From Chryseobacterium sp. GVT01B (GTDB lineage: Bacteria > Bacteroidota > Bacteroidia > Flavobacteriales > Weeksellaceae): DNA of 64,000 nt. Where the stretch lies: NCBI RefSeq assembly GCF_019970045.1, contig NZ_JAHXYI010000005.1, forward strand, positions 483,174 to 547,173, read 5' to 3'. Positions 39,010 to 49,009 of the stretch are shown here, in pieces (position 1 is the first letter of the stretch; every line of letters starts with the position of its first letter). Position numbers and translations under genes: made by a program. Under the pieces are notes generated by a model. That model was not told the origin of the DNA and searched no databases. It saw only the letters and a list, made by a program, of their open reading frames with translations.

Positions 39010-42000
39010 TTAAGAAGTTGCTATCTCTTTTACATTCCCAGTCCTTTTCAGGAACCCCCAGGACTGCATTTCGCCTTTCAATGCCTTTCTTAAACTTTTA
39101 AACAAAACAATATACATCAGCCATCTGTACCCGAATCTCTGTGGAATAATATACAGCAGATTGATTAATTTTTCGCGCTGCATAATAAATGCTACTAAAG
39201 CTAAAGAAGCATCCACCAAAAGAAAAATCAGATAATAGGTGAATATTTTATCTCCGTTTCCAGACAGAATTCCAAAAAACATAATCACATCTGCCAGCGG
39301 TGAGAAAAATGGAATAATATATTGGAATAATAAAATATTCGGCATTGCCCAAAGTCCCAATCCTTTATATTTGGGGTTAAGGAAAGTCTGTCTCTGTTTC
39401 CAGAACATCTGCATGATTCCGTAGGTCCAGCGGAAGCGCTGTTTTAAGAACTGATTCGCCGTTTCCGGAGCTTCAGTAACGGCAACCGCTCTGTTTTCAT
39501 TGGCGACTGTATATCCTGCTTTTAAAATTTTCACGGTAATATCACAATCTTCAGCTAAGGTATCTGATGAATAGCCTCCAGCCTCAATAATTACAGCTCT
39601 TTTGAATGCACCAATAGCACCCGGAATTACGGTAATCGCATTGATATTCGCATACGCCAGCCTGTCAAAATTCTGACTCGTTGTATATTCTATAGCCTGC
39701 CATCTGGTAAGCCAGTTGACTCTGTTTCCAACTTTCACATTTCCTGCTACGGCTGCAATTTTTTCTTCCGGATCTGAATTTAAAAATCTCGCAACCAAAT
39801 ATTTCACGGCATCCTGCTGCAGTTTGGTATCTGCATCAATACACACTACATATTCTGCATCCGTCTGTGCTATTCCGAAGTTTAAAGCCGTTGCTTTTCC
39901 ACCATTTGTTTTGGTGAATATTTTCAGTTTCGGATGATCAGAGAATGCTTCTGATACTTTTTCATAAGTGGAATCCTTACTTCCGTCATCTACCATAATA
40001 ATGTCAAAATTCGGATAGGTCTGCTTCAACAGATTCTGCAGGGAAGAAACAATATTCACTTCTTCATTATAAGCAGGTACAATAATGGAAACTTTAGGAT
40101 AAGATTCCAAGACTGGAAATCCGCCAAGTTTTTTCTCTTTTTTTCTTTCTTTAAAAGCCCAGTATGCCATCAGCAATAATCTGACTAATCCTAATACAAT
40201 GAAAATGGTAAATAATGCCACCAGAAAATGGCTTATTCCATAAATTACAGTGGCCAGTACAAGGTTGAGCTGCATGATATAGTATGACTTTGTTTTCGGA
40301 ACTTCAGGCATCAGTTCACTTCTGGTTTTATGCAGAATACTGGTCAGGTTTGTAAAATGATAGCCTTGTTTCTGAAGTGTAGGGATCAGAATTTTTAAAG
40401 CTTTCACCGTTTCTTCTCTGGTATCTCCGCCTGCATCGTGAAGAAGAATGATATTTCCTCTCTCTTGTTTGAGTCCGGCCATTACACGTTTTACAATTTC
40501 ATCTGCTTTTATTCCCGGCTGCCAGTCTTCAGGGTCAATATTTTCCCCGATATCAAGATAATTTTGTTGTCTTGCCAATGCTACCGGAATGATCTCTTCT
40601 GAAGTGGTAGGCTCAGAATCGGCATTGTACGGAGCTCTGAACAGAATTGTACTGTGTCCTGTTACACATTCTATCAGTAATCTTGTCAGTTTCAGTTCCA
40701 GTAAAGCTCTTTCAGGGCTTACTTTTGCTACATTTTCATGGGTGAAAGTGTGGTTTCCGATCTCATGTCCTTCACGGTAAATCCGTTTAACAAGCGGAAG
40801 ATTCTTTTCTGCATTTAATCCTACCAAAAAGAATGCTGCCGGAACATGGTACTTGGACAGTACATCTAATATCTGTGGAGTATATGTTTCGTCCGGACCA
40901 TCATCAAAAGTCAGCACCAGTTCTTTTTGGGGAGCGCCTCCATATTTTTTCACTTCGTAAGAACTTGGATAAGTGATGTAGTTTTCGTCTGTAATTATTT
41001 TTTCTTTCGGATCAATCTCCAATGCAATTTTCCCGTCATGAGGAGTATTCAGAACATCCAGCACTTCTCCATCTCCGATATAATCTACCATGGTCTGTCC
41101 TTTTACATTTTCCAGGGTTTTCAGATTCAGTTTGGAAAGGCCGGCAAATGTAAGGTCTTTATCATAGAAATTCCAGACTCTGCTGTCTTCACTTCCCAGT
41201 CTCCAAAGTGCTGTTCCTGCCAATGGATATTCTGAAGAGAAACGCATTGTATTGAAAATAGAAGCGGCATCATTGAAAAATACGGTGTGGGTGAGATTTT
41301 TAGAATCTGTATAAGAATAATTTAAATTAAACGTATTGTCATTAAAATCAATGACCGCTTTACTGGCACTGGCTTTGGTAATCGCCTGCATATAAGTTAC
41401 AGACGTATTATCATCTTTATTGGAACTCCAGTCGTAGCCATAAGCACCAAGACCTAAAATAATTTTTTGCGGAAAAGTTTGTTTTACGATTTTTCCGGTC
41501 TGTTCTTCGATCCATTTTTGAGAAGAAACCGGCCCTGCATCACTTCCGGCAGAATATTCATCGTAAGCCATCAAAACAAAGTAATCTACATAAGGATTTA
41601 ATCTTGGTATGTTGTAATCATCATTATCCGTCATGATATCCATCGTCACCAGCAGCTGATTCTTTTTGAAAGTTTCTGAAAGCTCTTTCATAAAGGCAAT
41701 CAGGTTTTCATCAGAATTCAGGTTCATATCCTCAAAGTCAATATTGATTCCTTTGAAATGGTATTTTTTACACTGCTGGGTAATTTTTTGGATCAGATGG
41801 GTTCTTTTCTGAGGATCATTAAGTACTTTCACTAATCCTTCTGAATGGAATTCCTGATCAGAGTTGTTACTCAGCATCGGCATTGCAGCAACTCCCGTTC
41901 TTTTGATCACTTTGTATCCTTCCGGATCTACATTGGTTTTCAGATCTCCTGTTTTCGGGTCAAGGAAAAACCATTCCGGGAAAACCAGATTAACGTGTCT

Positions 42001-42408
42001 TATATTTCGTTTCAGGGACATGAGAGACTGAGGATCCCATGCTACATAGAATGCAGACCGGATTCCACCTGGAAACTGAGCCCAGTTTCTGTTCTGATTT
42101 TTATATCTTTCTTCCCTCGCCTTCTGAATTTTGTCGAGGTTGGTATGGATTGTTTTTTCCGAAATAAAGCTTCTAAAACCTTTATATTCTTTGGAAATTT
42201 TATTCTCCTGAAGATAAGGTTTATTGGCTGTAATTACGGCTTTATAATCTTCTTTAAAAGGAATTTTAGGACTTCTGTCCAGGGTCATCATCAGCCCCAA
42301 AGCAAGCAAAAGCAATATTCCTACAAATATAAAAATACGGCTTCCCCACTGTACACTTTTCCAGCGTTTTTTGCTGTTGGTCTGAAAGATCTGTTTGGAA
42401 TTTTCCAC
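39010..42408 (-). CDS. GH18-like / polysaccharide deacetylase / GT2 fusion protein
   Basis: A 1132-residue three-part protein. After a membrane helix (about 24-43) comes a glycoside hydrolase 18-like barrel (about 115-420) with catalytic-type motif INIDFED (Glu226, with Asn where the first Asp is usual). Next is a NodB deacetylase domain (about 495-690) with TFDDGPDETYT and HTFTH for metal binding. Membrane helices follow near 715-750. Last is a GT2 synthase with DDG (807), DAD (858), AEDCD (952), QRFRW (990) and more helices. The set suggests synthesis and trimming of an N-acetylglucosamine polymer, similar in parts to PgaB plus PgaC. Confidence 0.88.
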   Translation of the reverse strand: MENSKQIFQTNSKKRWKSVQWGSRIFIFVGILLLLALGLMMTLDRSPKIPFKEDYKAVITANKPYLQENKISKEYKGFRSFISEKTIHTNLDKIQKAREERYKNQNRNWAQFPGGIRSAFYVAWDPQSLMSLKRNIRHVNLVFPEWFFLDPKTGDLKTNVDPEGYKVIKRTGVAAMPMLSNNSDQEFHSEGLVKVLNDPQKRTHLIQKITQQCKKYHFKGINIDFEDMNLNSDENLIAFMKELSETFKKNQLLVTMDIMTDNDDYNIPRLNPYVDYFVLMAYDEYSAGSDAGPVSSQKWIEEQTGKIVKQTFPQKIILGLGAYGYDWSSNKDDNTSVTYMQAITKASASKAVIDFNDNTFNLNYSYTDSKNLTHTVFFNDAASIFNTMRFSSEYPLAGTALWRLGSEDSRVWNFYDKDLTFAGLSKLNLKTLENVKGQTMVDYIGDGEVLDVLNTPHDGKIALEIDPKEKIITDENYITYPSSYEVKKYGGAPQKELVLTFDDGPDETYTPQILDVLSKYHVPAAFFLVGLNAEKNLPLVKRIYREGHEIGNHTFTHENVAKVSPERALLELKLTRLLIECVTGHSTILFRAPYNADSEPTTSEEIIPVALARQQNYLDIGENIDPEDWQPGIKADEIVKRVMAGLKQERGNIILLHDAGGDTREETVKALKILIPTLQKQGYHFTNLTSILHKTRSELMPEVPKTKSYYIMQLNLVLATVIYGISHFLVALFTIFIVLGLVRLLLMAYWAFKERKKEKKLGGFPVLESYPKVSIIVPAYNEEVNIVSSLQNLLKQTYPNFDIIMVDDGSKDSTYEKVSEAFSDHPKLKIFTKTNGGKATALNFGIAQTDAEYVVCIDADTKLQQDAVKYLVARFLNSDPEEKIAAVAGNVKVGNRVNWLTRWQAIEYTTSQNFDRLAYANINAITVIPGAIGAFKRAVIIEAGGYSSDTLAEDCDITVKILKAGYTVANENRAVAVTEAPETANQFLKQRFRWTYGIMQMFWKQRQTFLNPKYKGLGLWAMPNILLFQYIIPFFSPLADVIMFFGILSGNGDKIFTYYLIFLLVDASLALVAFIMQREKLINLLYIIPQRFGYRWLMYIVLFKSLRKALKGEMQSWGFLKRTGNVKEIATS

Positions 42409-42497
42409 GATTTTTGAAATTTATTGAATGGCTCTCAAAAAGTGTGAAAAACTGTATAAAAATTAATTAAAAAAAAATTAAAAAAACAGAAATGTAT

Positions 42498-43748
42498 CTA
42501 ACTGTTTATAAGGAGACTTACAAGATCCTGAATCACCTTTTGTGAAACGAAATTCATAAAATCTACTCTTTCCAGATGCGGCATGTATAATTTAAATGTT
42601 TCTGCTTTGTTATTAATCCTTATTGTATAATACACCGTACCGATATCTTTCCCATCTTCTCCTTTTCCAGGGCCGGCCACACCGGTTGTAGAAAGAGAGA
42701 TATGGGTTTCAAATAACTCCTGACAGCCTTTTGCCATTTCCTGAGCTACTTCTTCACTTACCACCGTAAACTGATCTACGGTCTCTTTAGAAACATTTAA
42801 AATTTTAATCTTCTTTTCAGTGGCATAAGGTACTATTCCGCCATGGAAATATTTTGAACTGCCGGAGACTGAAGTGATCATTTTTGCCAGTTCACCTCCG
42901 GTACAGCTTTCTGCCGTGGAAATGGTGAGATTTCTTTCGGTAAGCATTTCTGCCAGAATATTCTCGATTTTATCCTCAGATACAGCAATTACATGACCTT
43001 CTACTAAAGGAAGTAATTTCTGAATTTCTTCCTCAGTGATCTGTTTCAGCTGTTCTTCATTATCACCGGAAGCCGTCAGACGAAGCTTTACACGGGTTCC
43101 TACCGGAAGATAAGACAGCGCAATATTTTCCGGAAGCGCCAGTTCCCAGTCTTCAATTTTGTCTGCAAGAATACTTTCAGGAATTCCCACAACGGAAACA
43201 ATCCTGGTATGGATATAATGAAGACTGAATCTTTCCTGTAAATAAGGAATAATCTGATCTTTGATAAGCGGTTTTACCTCGTAAGGAACACCCGGAAGGC
43301 TGTAAGACAGTTTACAATTCAGCTCCATCATCATGCACGGAGCCGTTCCGTAATGATTCTGAAAAACAATGGATTTGGTTGGGACAAAAGCCTGCTCTCT
43401 GTTTCTTTCGAGAATGTCTGCCCTTCCTCTTCTCTCCATATACCCTTTAAGGTGATTAAATGTCACCTCATCCAAAGCAATTTCATCATTGAAATACTCT
43501 GCAAGTGCCTTTTTGGTTTTGTCATCCCTGGTTGGCCCAAGTCCTCCCGTTGTAATGACTAAGTCACCTGTTTCAAAAGCAACATTCAATGCTTCTTTAA
43601 TGGTTTCAATTTCGTCTGAGATTGTAAGAATCTGAGTAACTTTTATTCCTATGTTTTTAAGTTCAGCAGCAATAAAATTAGAATTGGTATCTACCGTGTT
43701 TCCGGAAAGGATTTCATCACCAATGGTAATCAGAACAGCTTTTTCCAT
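42498..43748 (-). CDS. cinA: CinA-family protein (NMN amidohydrolase)
   Basis: The 416-residue protein has an N-terminal MoCF-like domain (ITIGDEILSGNTVDTNSNFIA, TTGGLGPTRDD) linked to an ADP-ribose pyrophosphatase activity in this family. A C-terminal CinA domain carries TISTAESCTGGELA and TTGVAGPGKGEDGKDIGTVYY, the nicotinamide-mononucleotide deamidase part. It recycles NMN to NaMN in the pyridine nucleotide cycle. Both domains look complete. It is monocistronic and divergent from the gene at 43864. Confidence 0.94.
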   Translation of the reverse strand: MEKAVLITIGDEILSGNTVDTNSNFIAAELKNIGIKVTQILTISDEIETIKEALNVAFETGDLVITTGGLGPTRDDKTKKALAEYFNDEIALDEVTFNHLKGYMERRGRADILERNREQAFVPTKSIVFQNHYGTAPCMMMELNCKLSYSLPGVPYEVKPLIKDQIIPYLQERFSLHYIHTRIVSVVGIPESILADKIEDWELALPENIALSYLPVGTRVKLRLTASGDNEEQLKQITEEEIQKLLPLVEGHVIAVSEDKIENILAEMLTERNLTISTAESCTGGELAKMITSVSGSSKYFHGGIVPYATEKKIKILNVSKETVDQFTVVSEEVAQEMAKGCQELFETHISLSTTGVAGPGKGEDGKDIGTVYYTIRINNKAETFKLYMPHLERVDFMNFVSQKVIQDLVSLLINS

Positions 43749-43863
43749 ATGTTTTTTTGTTGAAAAAAATTCTATGCAAATGACGGAAAATTCTGTGGCT
43801 GCAGCAATATAAATTGATTTTTTCTATTTTTGACGAAATTTATTTAAAACTACAATACAAATT

Positions 43864-44337
43864 ATGTCTAAATATGATGATGCTTCATGGCATTATGGTG
43901 GTGATTTTCCTGAGGGACTTCCTCAGAAAAACGGAGCAACGCATACAGGAATGTTCCTGAACTGGTGCATTCAGAATGATCTGATTTCTGATGAACTGAA
44001 AGAAGATGGTGAAGAAGAAATTGAAAAATTAAAACGCAGAGAAATCACTGGTGCAGAATTCATTATGGATTCCTGTGACGGGAAATTTTCTGAATATGAC
44101 CTGAACGAGCTTGGAAATCTTTTTGCAAAGGATTATTATGCGGATGATACCGATTTCGGAAACAGATACAGCTCGTTTGCTGATGATTACGTTAATATTT
44201 TCGATGCAAAAGCTGAGGAAAGTGATTATGAATACGAAACCTTCTATCACATTGAAGATACCTACGAAAACTATGATCTGATGAAACAGGTTATTGATCA
44301 CCGTTTTGAGGAATGGAAAGAGTATATTAAAAACTAA
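43864..44337 (+). CDS. Acidic conserved protein of unknown function
   Basis: The 157-residue protein is very acidic (many Asp/Glu, with runs such as DEYET-type ESDYEYETFYHIED) and soluble. The start SKYDDASWHYGGDFPEGLP and GATHTGMFLNWCIQNDLI is a recognisable conserved N-terminal pattern in hypothetical proteins of many bacteria, some of which sit near toxin loci (possibly the DUF7832 group). No toxin is adjacent here. Function is unknown. Confidence 0.72.
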   Translation: MSKYDDASWHYGGDFPEGLPQKNGATHTGMFLNWCIQNDLISDELKEDGEEEIEKLKRREITGAEFIMDSCDGKFSEYDLNELGNLFAKDYYADDTDFGNRYSSFADDYVNIFDAKAEESDYEYETFYHIEDTYENYDLMKQVIDHRFEEWKEYIKN

Positions 44338-44343
44338 AAAGCG

Positions 44344-44400
44344 AAAGGGTAAATTTGCAAACCACTGAAAATCATTAGTTTTTCGCAAATTTACCCTTTT
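44344..44400. terminator. Long inverted repeat between convergent genes
   Basis: AAAGGGTAAATTTGC and GCAAATTTACCCTTT form a 15-bp perfect stem around a 26-nt loop. It probably ends transcription from both sides, although the loop is longer than usual. Confidence 0.6.
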
Positions 44401-44407
44401 ACCTTAT

Positions 44408-44950
44408 CTATTGATTATGTTTTATCCAAATCAATTCATCGGTATTATAACCGATTTTTCTTGCTTTCTGAAGGAAACGCTGGCGGATGCTTTCAGGAAT
44501 AGTAGTGGTACGGGAAAGAATCCATAAATATTTTAAACTGCTTCCTGCCACCAGAGCATATTCATAGTCCTCATCAATATCTATAACGTTATAACCAGAC
44601 CATATTGGTTTAAAAAATGAAACTTTCAGACGGGCTTCTTTCGGGTCTTTTACAAATTTTGCTTCCCCGATCGATTCATTCCATATTTTTTTAATGTAGT
44701 CGAATCCTTTATTTCTGACCTGAACTGTTCCATCCGGATTCTCTGTATATTCTGCAGTGACATTATCCATATTTTTCTCGAACCTGTAATCAAAACGGGC
44801 GATCTCATACCATCTGCCAAGATATTTTTTAAGATCAAAATTCTTTACCGCAGAAGCACCTCTGGGAATTCTTACAGAATATGAATTGAAAACGATAAGC
44901 CCTAAAGCTCCCAATGAAACGGGAAGTATAATTTTATGAATGGTTTTCAT
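44408..44950 (-). CDS. Lipocalin family protein (Blc-like)
   Basis: This bacterial lipocalin has 180 residues from ATG 44950. An N-terminal hydrophobic segment (IILPVSLGALGLIVF) anchors or exports it. The signature LGRWYEIARFDYRFEKN with the conserved Trp follows, then TVQVRNKG, LKVSFFKPIWSGYNVIDID, and YLWILSRTTTIPE. Such proteins bind lipids at the envelope. The upstream extension to 44986 crosses the promoter zone (-7 box TATTTTTG at 44984-44991), so I use the internal ATG. Confidence 0.9.
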   Translation of the reverse strand: MKTIHKIILPVSLGALGLIVFNSYSVRIPRGASAVKNFDLKKYLGRWYEIARFDYRFEKNMDNVTAEYTENPDGTVQVRNKGFDYIKKIWNESIGEAKFVKDPKEARLKVSFFKPIWSGYNVIDIDEDYEYALVAGSSLKYLWILSRTTTIPESIRQRFLQKARKIGYNTDELIWIKHNQ

Positions 44951-45022
44951 GACAGAAATATTTTGGTGGTTATCATAAAACGTCAAAAATAATGCCTTTG
45001 GCCTGTTAAGGACCCATAAATT

Positions 45023-45757
45023 CTATGAAAAGACTTTCAGGAAATTATCTTTAAAACTTCCTGAAACTTCAATTTCCGTATCATCAGACAACATTACGGT
45101 TCCACTTTTATGGTAAGATTTCACAAATCCTGTATTGATGATATGGGAACGGTGAACTCTCACAAAAGGACTTTCCAGCAGATCATCGAAATGTTTTAAA
45201 AAGCGGCATACCATCTTTTTTGAACCATCTGTAAGGTAAACCTGCGTAAAATTTCCATCAGCCTGGAGTCTCACAATATCTTCAGTCTTTACGACATCAA
45301 ATCCCTGCAGGGTTGGAAGAATCAGCTGCTGTTTTTCAGGCTTTAATTTCAGGTTTTCAAGCAGGATCTTATTCCGGTTGAGCTCTTCTTTTTTTTCAAG
45401 GCTTTCCACCACTTTATTAACTGCAAGAATCAGCTCCTGAATATCAATAGGTTTTAAAATATAATAACTTGCCGATTTGTTTAAAGCCTGTAATGAATAT
45501 TGTGAAAACGCAGTAATGAAAATGGTTTCATAAGAAAACGCTTTGGTAGCTTCCAATACGTCAAAGGCATTTCCGAAGGGCATTTCTACATCCAGAAATA
45601 CCAGCTGGGGCTGCTTTTCAGCAATCAGTGGCACTGCTTCTTTAATATTTTCAGCCTCGCCGAGAATTTCCACCTGTGGACAGTATTTGGTAAGATAGCT
45701 TCGTAAAACTTCTCTTGCGATGAGTTCATCGTCTACAATTACGGCTTTTATTTTCAT
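45023..45757 (-). CDS. LytTR-type response regulator
   Basis: The 244-residue regulator has a receiver domain (VDDE at 8-11, phosphorylated Asp56 in FLDVEMP, Thr/Lys in ILKPIDI) and a C-terminal LytTR DNA-binding domain. The latter shows VRLQADGNFTQVYLTDGSKKMV and PFVRVHRSHIINTGFV. LytTR domains bind two direct repeats of about 9 bp spaced 12 bp apart. Its partner is most likely the LytS-type kinase at 47082-48875. Candidate targets with the matching repeat geometry lie just beyond that kinase. Confidence 0.93.
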   Translation of the reverse strand: MKIKAVIVDDELIAREVLRSYLTKYCPQVEILGEAENIKEAVPLIAEKQPQLVFLDVEMPFGNAFDVLEATKAFSYETIFITAFSQYSLQALNKSASYYILKPIDIQELILAVNKVVESLEKKEELNRNKILLENLKLKPEKQQLILPTLQGFDVVKTEDIVRLQADGNFTQVYLTDGSKKMVCRFLKHFDDLLESPFVRVHRSHIINTGFVKSYHKSGTVMLSDDTEIEVSGSFKDNFLKVFS

Positions 45758-45854
45758 TGAGGTCAGATATTAGGTGGCAGCCAATGGGTTGCAGATGCAA
45801 ATTAAGAATTTTTAATCAATCATACAATCTGACCCAGCCCATGGTGAATAAAGA

Positions 45855-46271
45855 TTATACTTTCTTCCAGTACCATGCATACTTTATGATTAATATTGTA
45901 ATTATGCACTCTACCATGGCAAGGAAAACATAAAACAAATACCAATCCGAAAAAGAAATAAAACCAATAAACAGCATGATAAAAGTAAAAAATATACCAA
46001 AGATGAGGTTAAGCATCCTGTTCAATGCCGGTTTTAGTATCAGGGAAAGAAATACCATCACTGCTGGAATTGCCAGAACAACGGAGGCAAGAAATAATTT
46101 CGGCGGAGAATCTAATAAATTGGTTCCTTCCACCAAACCACGGGCTTTCCCCGGAGTATAAAGCTCAAAATAATCACCGTACAGATAGCACAGAGTAACT
46201 GAAGCCCAAAGACCTGCCAATATGATTTTCACATTGATCTGTACATCTTCAAATTTTGTAGAATTGTTCAT
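45855..46271 (-). CDS. Membrane protein, DUF6326-like
   Basis: The 138-residue protein has about four membrane helices, with the stretch WASVTLCYLYGDYFELYTPGK at the end of the first, which is typical for DUF6326. Function is unknown. It lies 12 bp downstream of the DUF4386 gene, so the two form one transcript. The operon sits between the response-regulator gene and the kinase gene and all are on the same strand. Confidence 0.75.
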   Translation of the reverse strand: MNNSTKFEDVQINVKIILAGLWASVTLCYLYGDYFELYTPGKARGLVEGTNLLDSPPKLFLASVVLAIPAVMVFLSLILKPALNRMLNLIFGIFFTFIMLFIGFISFSDWYLFYVFLAMVECIITILIIKYAWYWKKV

Positions 46272-46283
46272 GGTTATGATTTT

Positions 46284-46976
46284 TTAATTAACTTTTTTAT
46301 TTCGTATTCCAACCAACAGCAGCCAAAAACAGATACCTATTTCTCCTATTGTTGCCGGTAATGTAATATAAGCTGATATCAGGTAGTCTGAAAAATGAGG
46401 AACTGCAGTTCTTCCAAAAACGTTGATCAGATATCCAAAACACCCCAACATTAAGAAGATGCCCAAAACTTTGGGCAAGAATCCGGACTTATACACCAGA
46501 TATCCAAAAGGAAAAAGCCATAATCCCCAGAAAACCTGTGCAATTAAAAGTCCTTTGTTATAATTGCTCAGCAGGAACATTATTTGGCTCTGCAACTGCT
46601 TTACATCAAACACTTTTAAATAATCCGTTCCTTCAATAATCGTAAGAATAGAAAATTTGTTTTGAAGATTGATAAAAGAAATAGGGATACTGATAAGAGC
46701 AAGAATAACCATCAGTTTTGCATAATGATCATCCACATCTTTCAATAATTTATACAGAACCAATGGGAGTAAAGTAAAAGCAATATAACAAATAATGCTG
46801 CTTACTATACTTAATCTGAATAACTGTACTGCAGAAGAAATATGTTGAAAAGTCAATGCTGGATTTTCCCAAATGATCAGCTTTGACGGAACATACATTA
46901 AACTGAAAAATCCGGTTACGATAACAATGAGATAAAAAAATCCCGCGAGTTTGGCTGTTTTAGTTGTTGTATTCAT
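46284..46976 (-). CDS. DUF4386 membrane protein
   Basis: The 230-residue protein has about seven hydrophobic helices. The start TAKLAGFFYLIVIVTGFFSLMYVP and the middle LLIAQVFWGLWLFPFGYLVYKSGFLPKVLG match DUF4386. Family members often sit next to signalling or stress genes, but no biochemical role is known. It is co-transcribed with the DUF6326-like gene; a gap of about 100 bp separates it from the kinase gene. Confidence 0.85.
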   Translation of the reverse strand: MNTTTKTAKLAGFFYLIVIVTGFFSLMYVPSKLIIWENPALTFQHISSAVQLFRLSIVSSIICYIAFTLLPLVLYKLLKDVDDHYAKLMVILALISIPISFINLQNKFSILTIIEGTDYLKVFDVKQLQSQIMFLLSNYNKGLLIAQVFWGLWLFPFGYLVYKSGFLPKVLGIFLMLGCFGYLINVFGRTAVPHFSDYLISAYITLPATIGEIGICFWLLLVGIRNKKVN

Positions 46977-47081
46977 TTTGGGTTATGTTTTTATCTGTTA
47001 AGACAATAACTTAACCAAAATGGTTACAGAATTTTTTAACGGGGAGTAAAAGACAATAGGTAAAAGACTATTTTCAGGGGT

Positions 47082-48875
47082 TTATGGCATTTTTATTTTT
47101 ATAGTGACAAGAACTCCGTTATTACTTGCCTTATCTTTTACAGAGCAGCTAATATCTTTTTTGTATAGATCATTCAGAAGCTGAATTCTTTCCAGCGTAT
47201 TTTTCATTCCTCTACCTTCTCTTGTTTTTTGATGCTGGGTTTTCTGTTTTTTGCTTTCTTCAATGCCTATTCCGTTGTCTTCAATACGGATTTTAATGTA
47301 TGATTCACTTTTCTCAAAGTTTAGTTTTAAAAAACCTTTTTCTGTTCTGTAGCGGAGTCCGTGCCAAATTGCATTTTCCAGAAACGGCTGTATGAGCATT
47401 CCCGGGATCTGCAGATTTTGCATATTCAGACTTTCATCTACATCGATTTCGTAATCAAATTTATCAGCAAAACGCGTTTTTTCAAGGGCAAGATAATTTT
47501 GGAGAAGATCAAGCTCCTGCTGGAAAGGAATAAAATCTTCAGTAGAATTTTCCATCACGCCACGCATCAGTTTGGAGAACTTTGTAAGATACTGATTGGC
47601 TTCCAGCTCATTATTGGTCGCAATAAAGTGGTTAACACTATTCAGGCTGTTAAAGATAAAATGCGGATTCATCTCTCTGCGCAAAGACTGAAGTGCAATT
47701 TTTTTATTCTTTATCTGAACCTTTTTCAATGTTCTGAAAATAAAAACAATCAATCCGGTAAGCAGAACCAAAGCTCCGATCAAACTATAGTTGAATACAT
47801 TTTTCTTGCGTATAAGCTCATCTTTTAATTCTCTTTCTTTTTCCAGCTGTGAAATTCTCTGTTCAGTATCTTCCAGGATTTTATTGTCTACCAGACTTCT
47901 GTCCTTGGAAACAAGATTGGGAAGTTTCCCTAGAAAATCTCTGTACAACTGAACGGAAGCATCTATATTTCCTGAGATTGCATAAAGACTGTCCAGTTTT
48001 TTTACACTTCTCTGAGCTTCCAGCGTATGACCTTTGTCCAAAGCAATTCCGTAGGCATTTTTTAACAGGTCTACTGCTTCTTTCGGATCATTTTTTTTAA
48101 TATAAATATCCGCCAGTTCCTGAATCTGATTGACTTTTTCCTGCGAATTTTCTTTTACAAAATCTTCTTTCAGCACCTTCTTTTTAGCTTCAATAGCTTT
48201 CTCAAAGTTTTTGTTTTCAACGTAAAGATCTGCCAGTTTCTGATTAATAGCCAACGCTTGCTGCGGGGCTTCTTTTTTAGAAATTTTATAGGCTGTATTC
48301 AGATTTTCTTCGGCACTGGAAACATCTTTCTGTTTAAGATTTACATCAGCCAGCTGACTGTAGCTTTCTGCAAGATCACCCTGCTCGTTTTCTTTTTTAC
48401 TTAAGTTAATATTACTCTGGATAGCTTCTGCCCTAAGCTCTGGCGTAGGCGAAGAAAGCCTTGTAACATCGTTAGAATTGACGGCTTTACTTTTTTCACT
48501 GTACCCCATTTGTGCCACTCTGCTATAGTTGCTGATGGCAGGGGTTATTTTATTCTGCTTTTCCTGTGACTGGGCCAATCTGCGGGTTGCTTTTTCAATA
48601 TTTGGCTTGTCATTAAGTTTTTCATACAGATTTTTGGCTTTGGTATAATATTCTTCACTCTTCGGAAAGTTCCCGCTGTTAAAGAAAGTTTCACCAATAT
48701 TATAATAAGAATCTGCCTGGGCAGGTTCATTTTTTGTATCCATTGCTTTTTTCAGCTTCTTTGTTTCCACCTGTACATCTTCCACCGCAGCAGCGGTAGT
48801 ATTAGTGGTTTGGGAAGACATTGTGTTTCCCCAAAACATCAGTAAAAAGATTGAAAGAAGTGTAAGCATTTTCAT
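47082..48875 (-). CDS. LytS-type sensor histidine kinase with TPR repeats
   Basis: The 597-residue sensor starts with a signal peptide, then tetratricopeptide-like helical repeats (about 40-335, for example ADSYYNIGETFFNSGNFPKSEEYYTKA in part) that would lie in the periplasm. A single membrane helix (about 355-380) follows. The cytoplasmic kinase has the H-box MNPHFIFNSLNSVNHFI (His) and an ATPase domain with IQPFLENAIWHG and EDNGIGI. It most likely phosphorylates the LytTR regulator at 45023. A -7 box TATCTTTG sits just before its start, in the same gap as the operator pair at 48916-48945. Confidence 0.93.
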   Translation of the reverse strand: MKMLTLLSIFLLMFWGNTMSSQTTNTTAAAVEDVQVETKKLKKAMDTKNEPAQADSYYNIGETFFNSGNFPKSEEYYTKAKNLYEKLNDKPNIEKATRRLAQSQEKQNKITPAISNYSRVAQMGYSEKSKAVNSNDVTRLSSPTPELRAEAIQSNINLSKKENEQGDLAESYSQLADVNLKQKDVSSAEENLNTAYKISKKEAPQQALAINQKLADLYVENKNFEKAIEAKKKVLKEDFVKENSQEKVNQIQELADIYIKKNDPKEAVDLLKNAYGIALDKGHTLEAQRSVKKLDSLYAISGNIDASVQLYRDFLGKLPNLVSKDRSLVDNKILEDTEQRISQLEKERELKDELIRKKNVFNYSLIGALVLLTGLIVFIFRTLKKVQIKNKKIALQSLRREMNPHFIFNSLNSVNHFIATNNELEANQYLTKFSKLMRGVMENSTEDFIPFQQELDLLQNYLALEKTRFADKFDYEIDVDESLNMQNLQIPGMLIQPFLENAIWHGLRYRTEKGFLKLNFEKSESYIKIRIEDNGIGIEESKKQKTQHQKTREGRGMKNTLERIQLLNDLYKKDISCSVKDKASNNGVLVTIKIKMP

Positions 48876-48915
48876 AAAACAAAGATATACATATATATAG
48901 TGTATTCAAAAACTA

Positions 48916-48945
48916 TTCACCAAGCCAAAATCCCCTTTCACCAAG
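48916..48945 (+). promoter_or_regulatory. Candidate LytTR operator, site 1
   Basis: TTCACCAAG at 48916-48924 and again at 48937-48945, exactly 21 bp apart (9-bp boxes, 12-bp spacer). A -7 box TAAGTTTG follows at 48975-48982, in front of the gene at 49010. It lies in the divergent gap of the sensor kinase and could also affect that gene. Confidence 0.65.
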
Positions 48946-49009
48946 TTTAGTCTTTGATAATATGGGCGTAAGGCTAAGTTTGGAGCATAATAATTCAAAT
49001 TAAAAAATC

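Noticed and set aside
47361..48100. Plus-strand frames inside the LytS-type kinase gene
   Set aside because: They are antisense to conserved kinase motifs and show no protein-like pattern.
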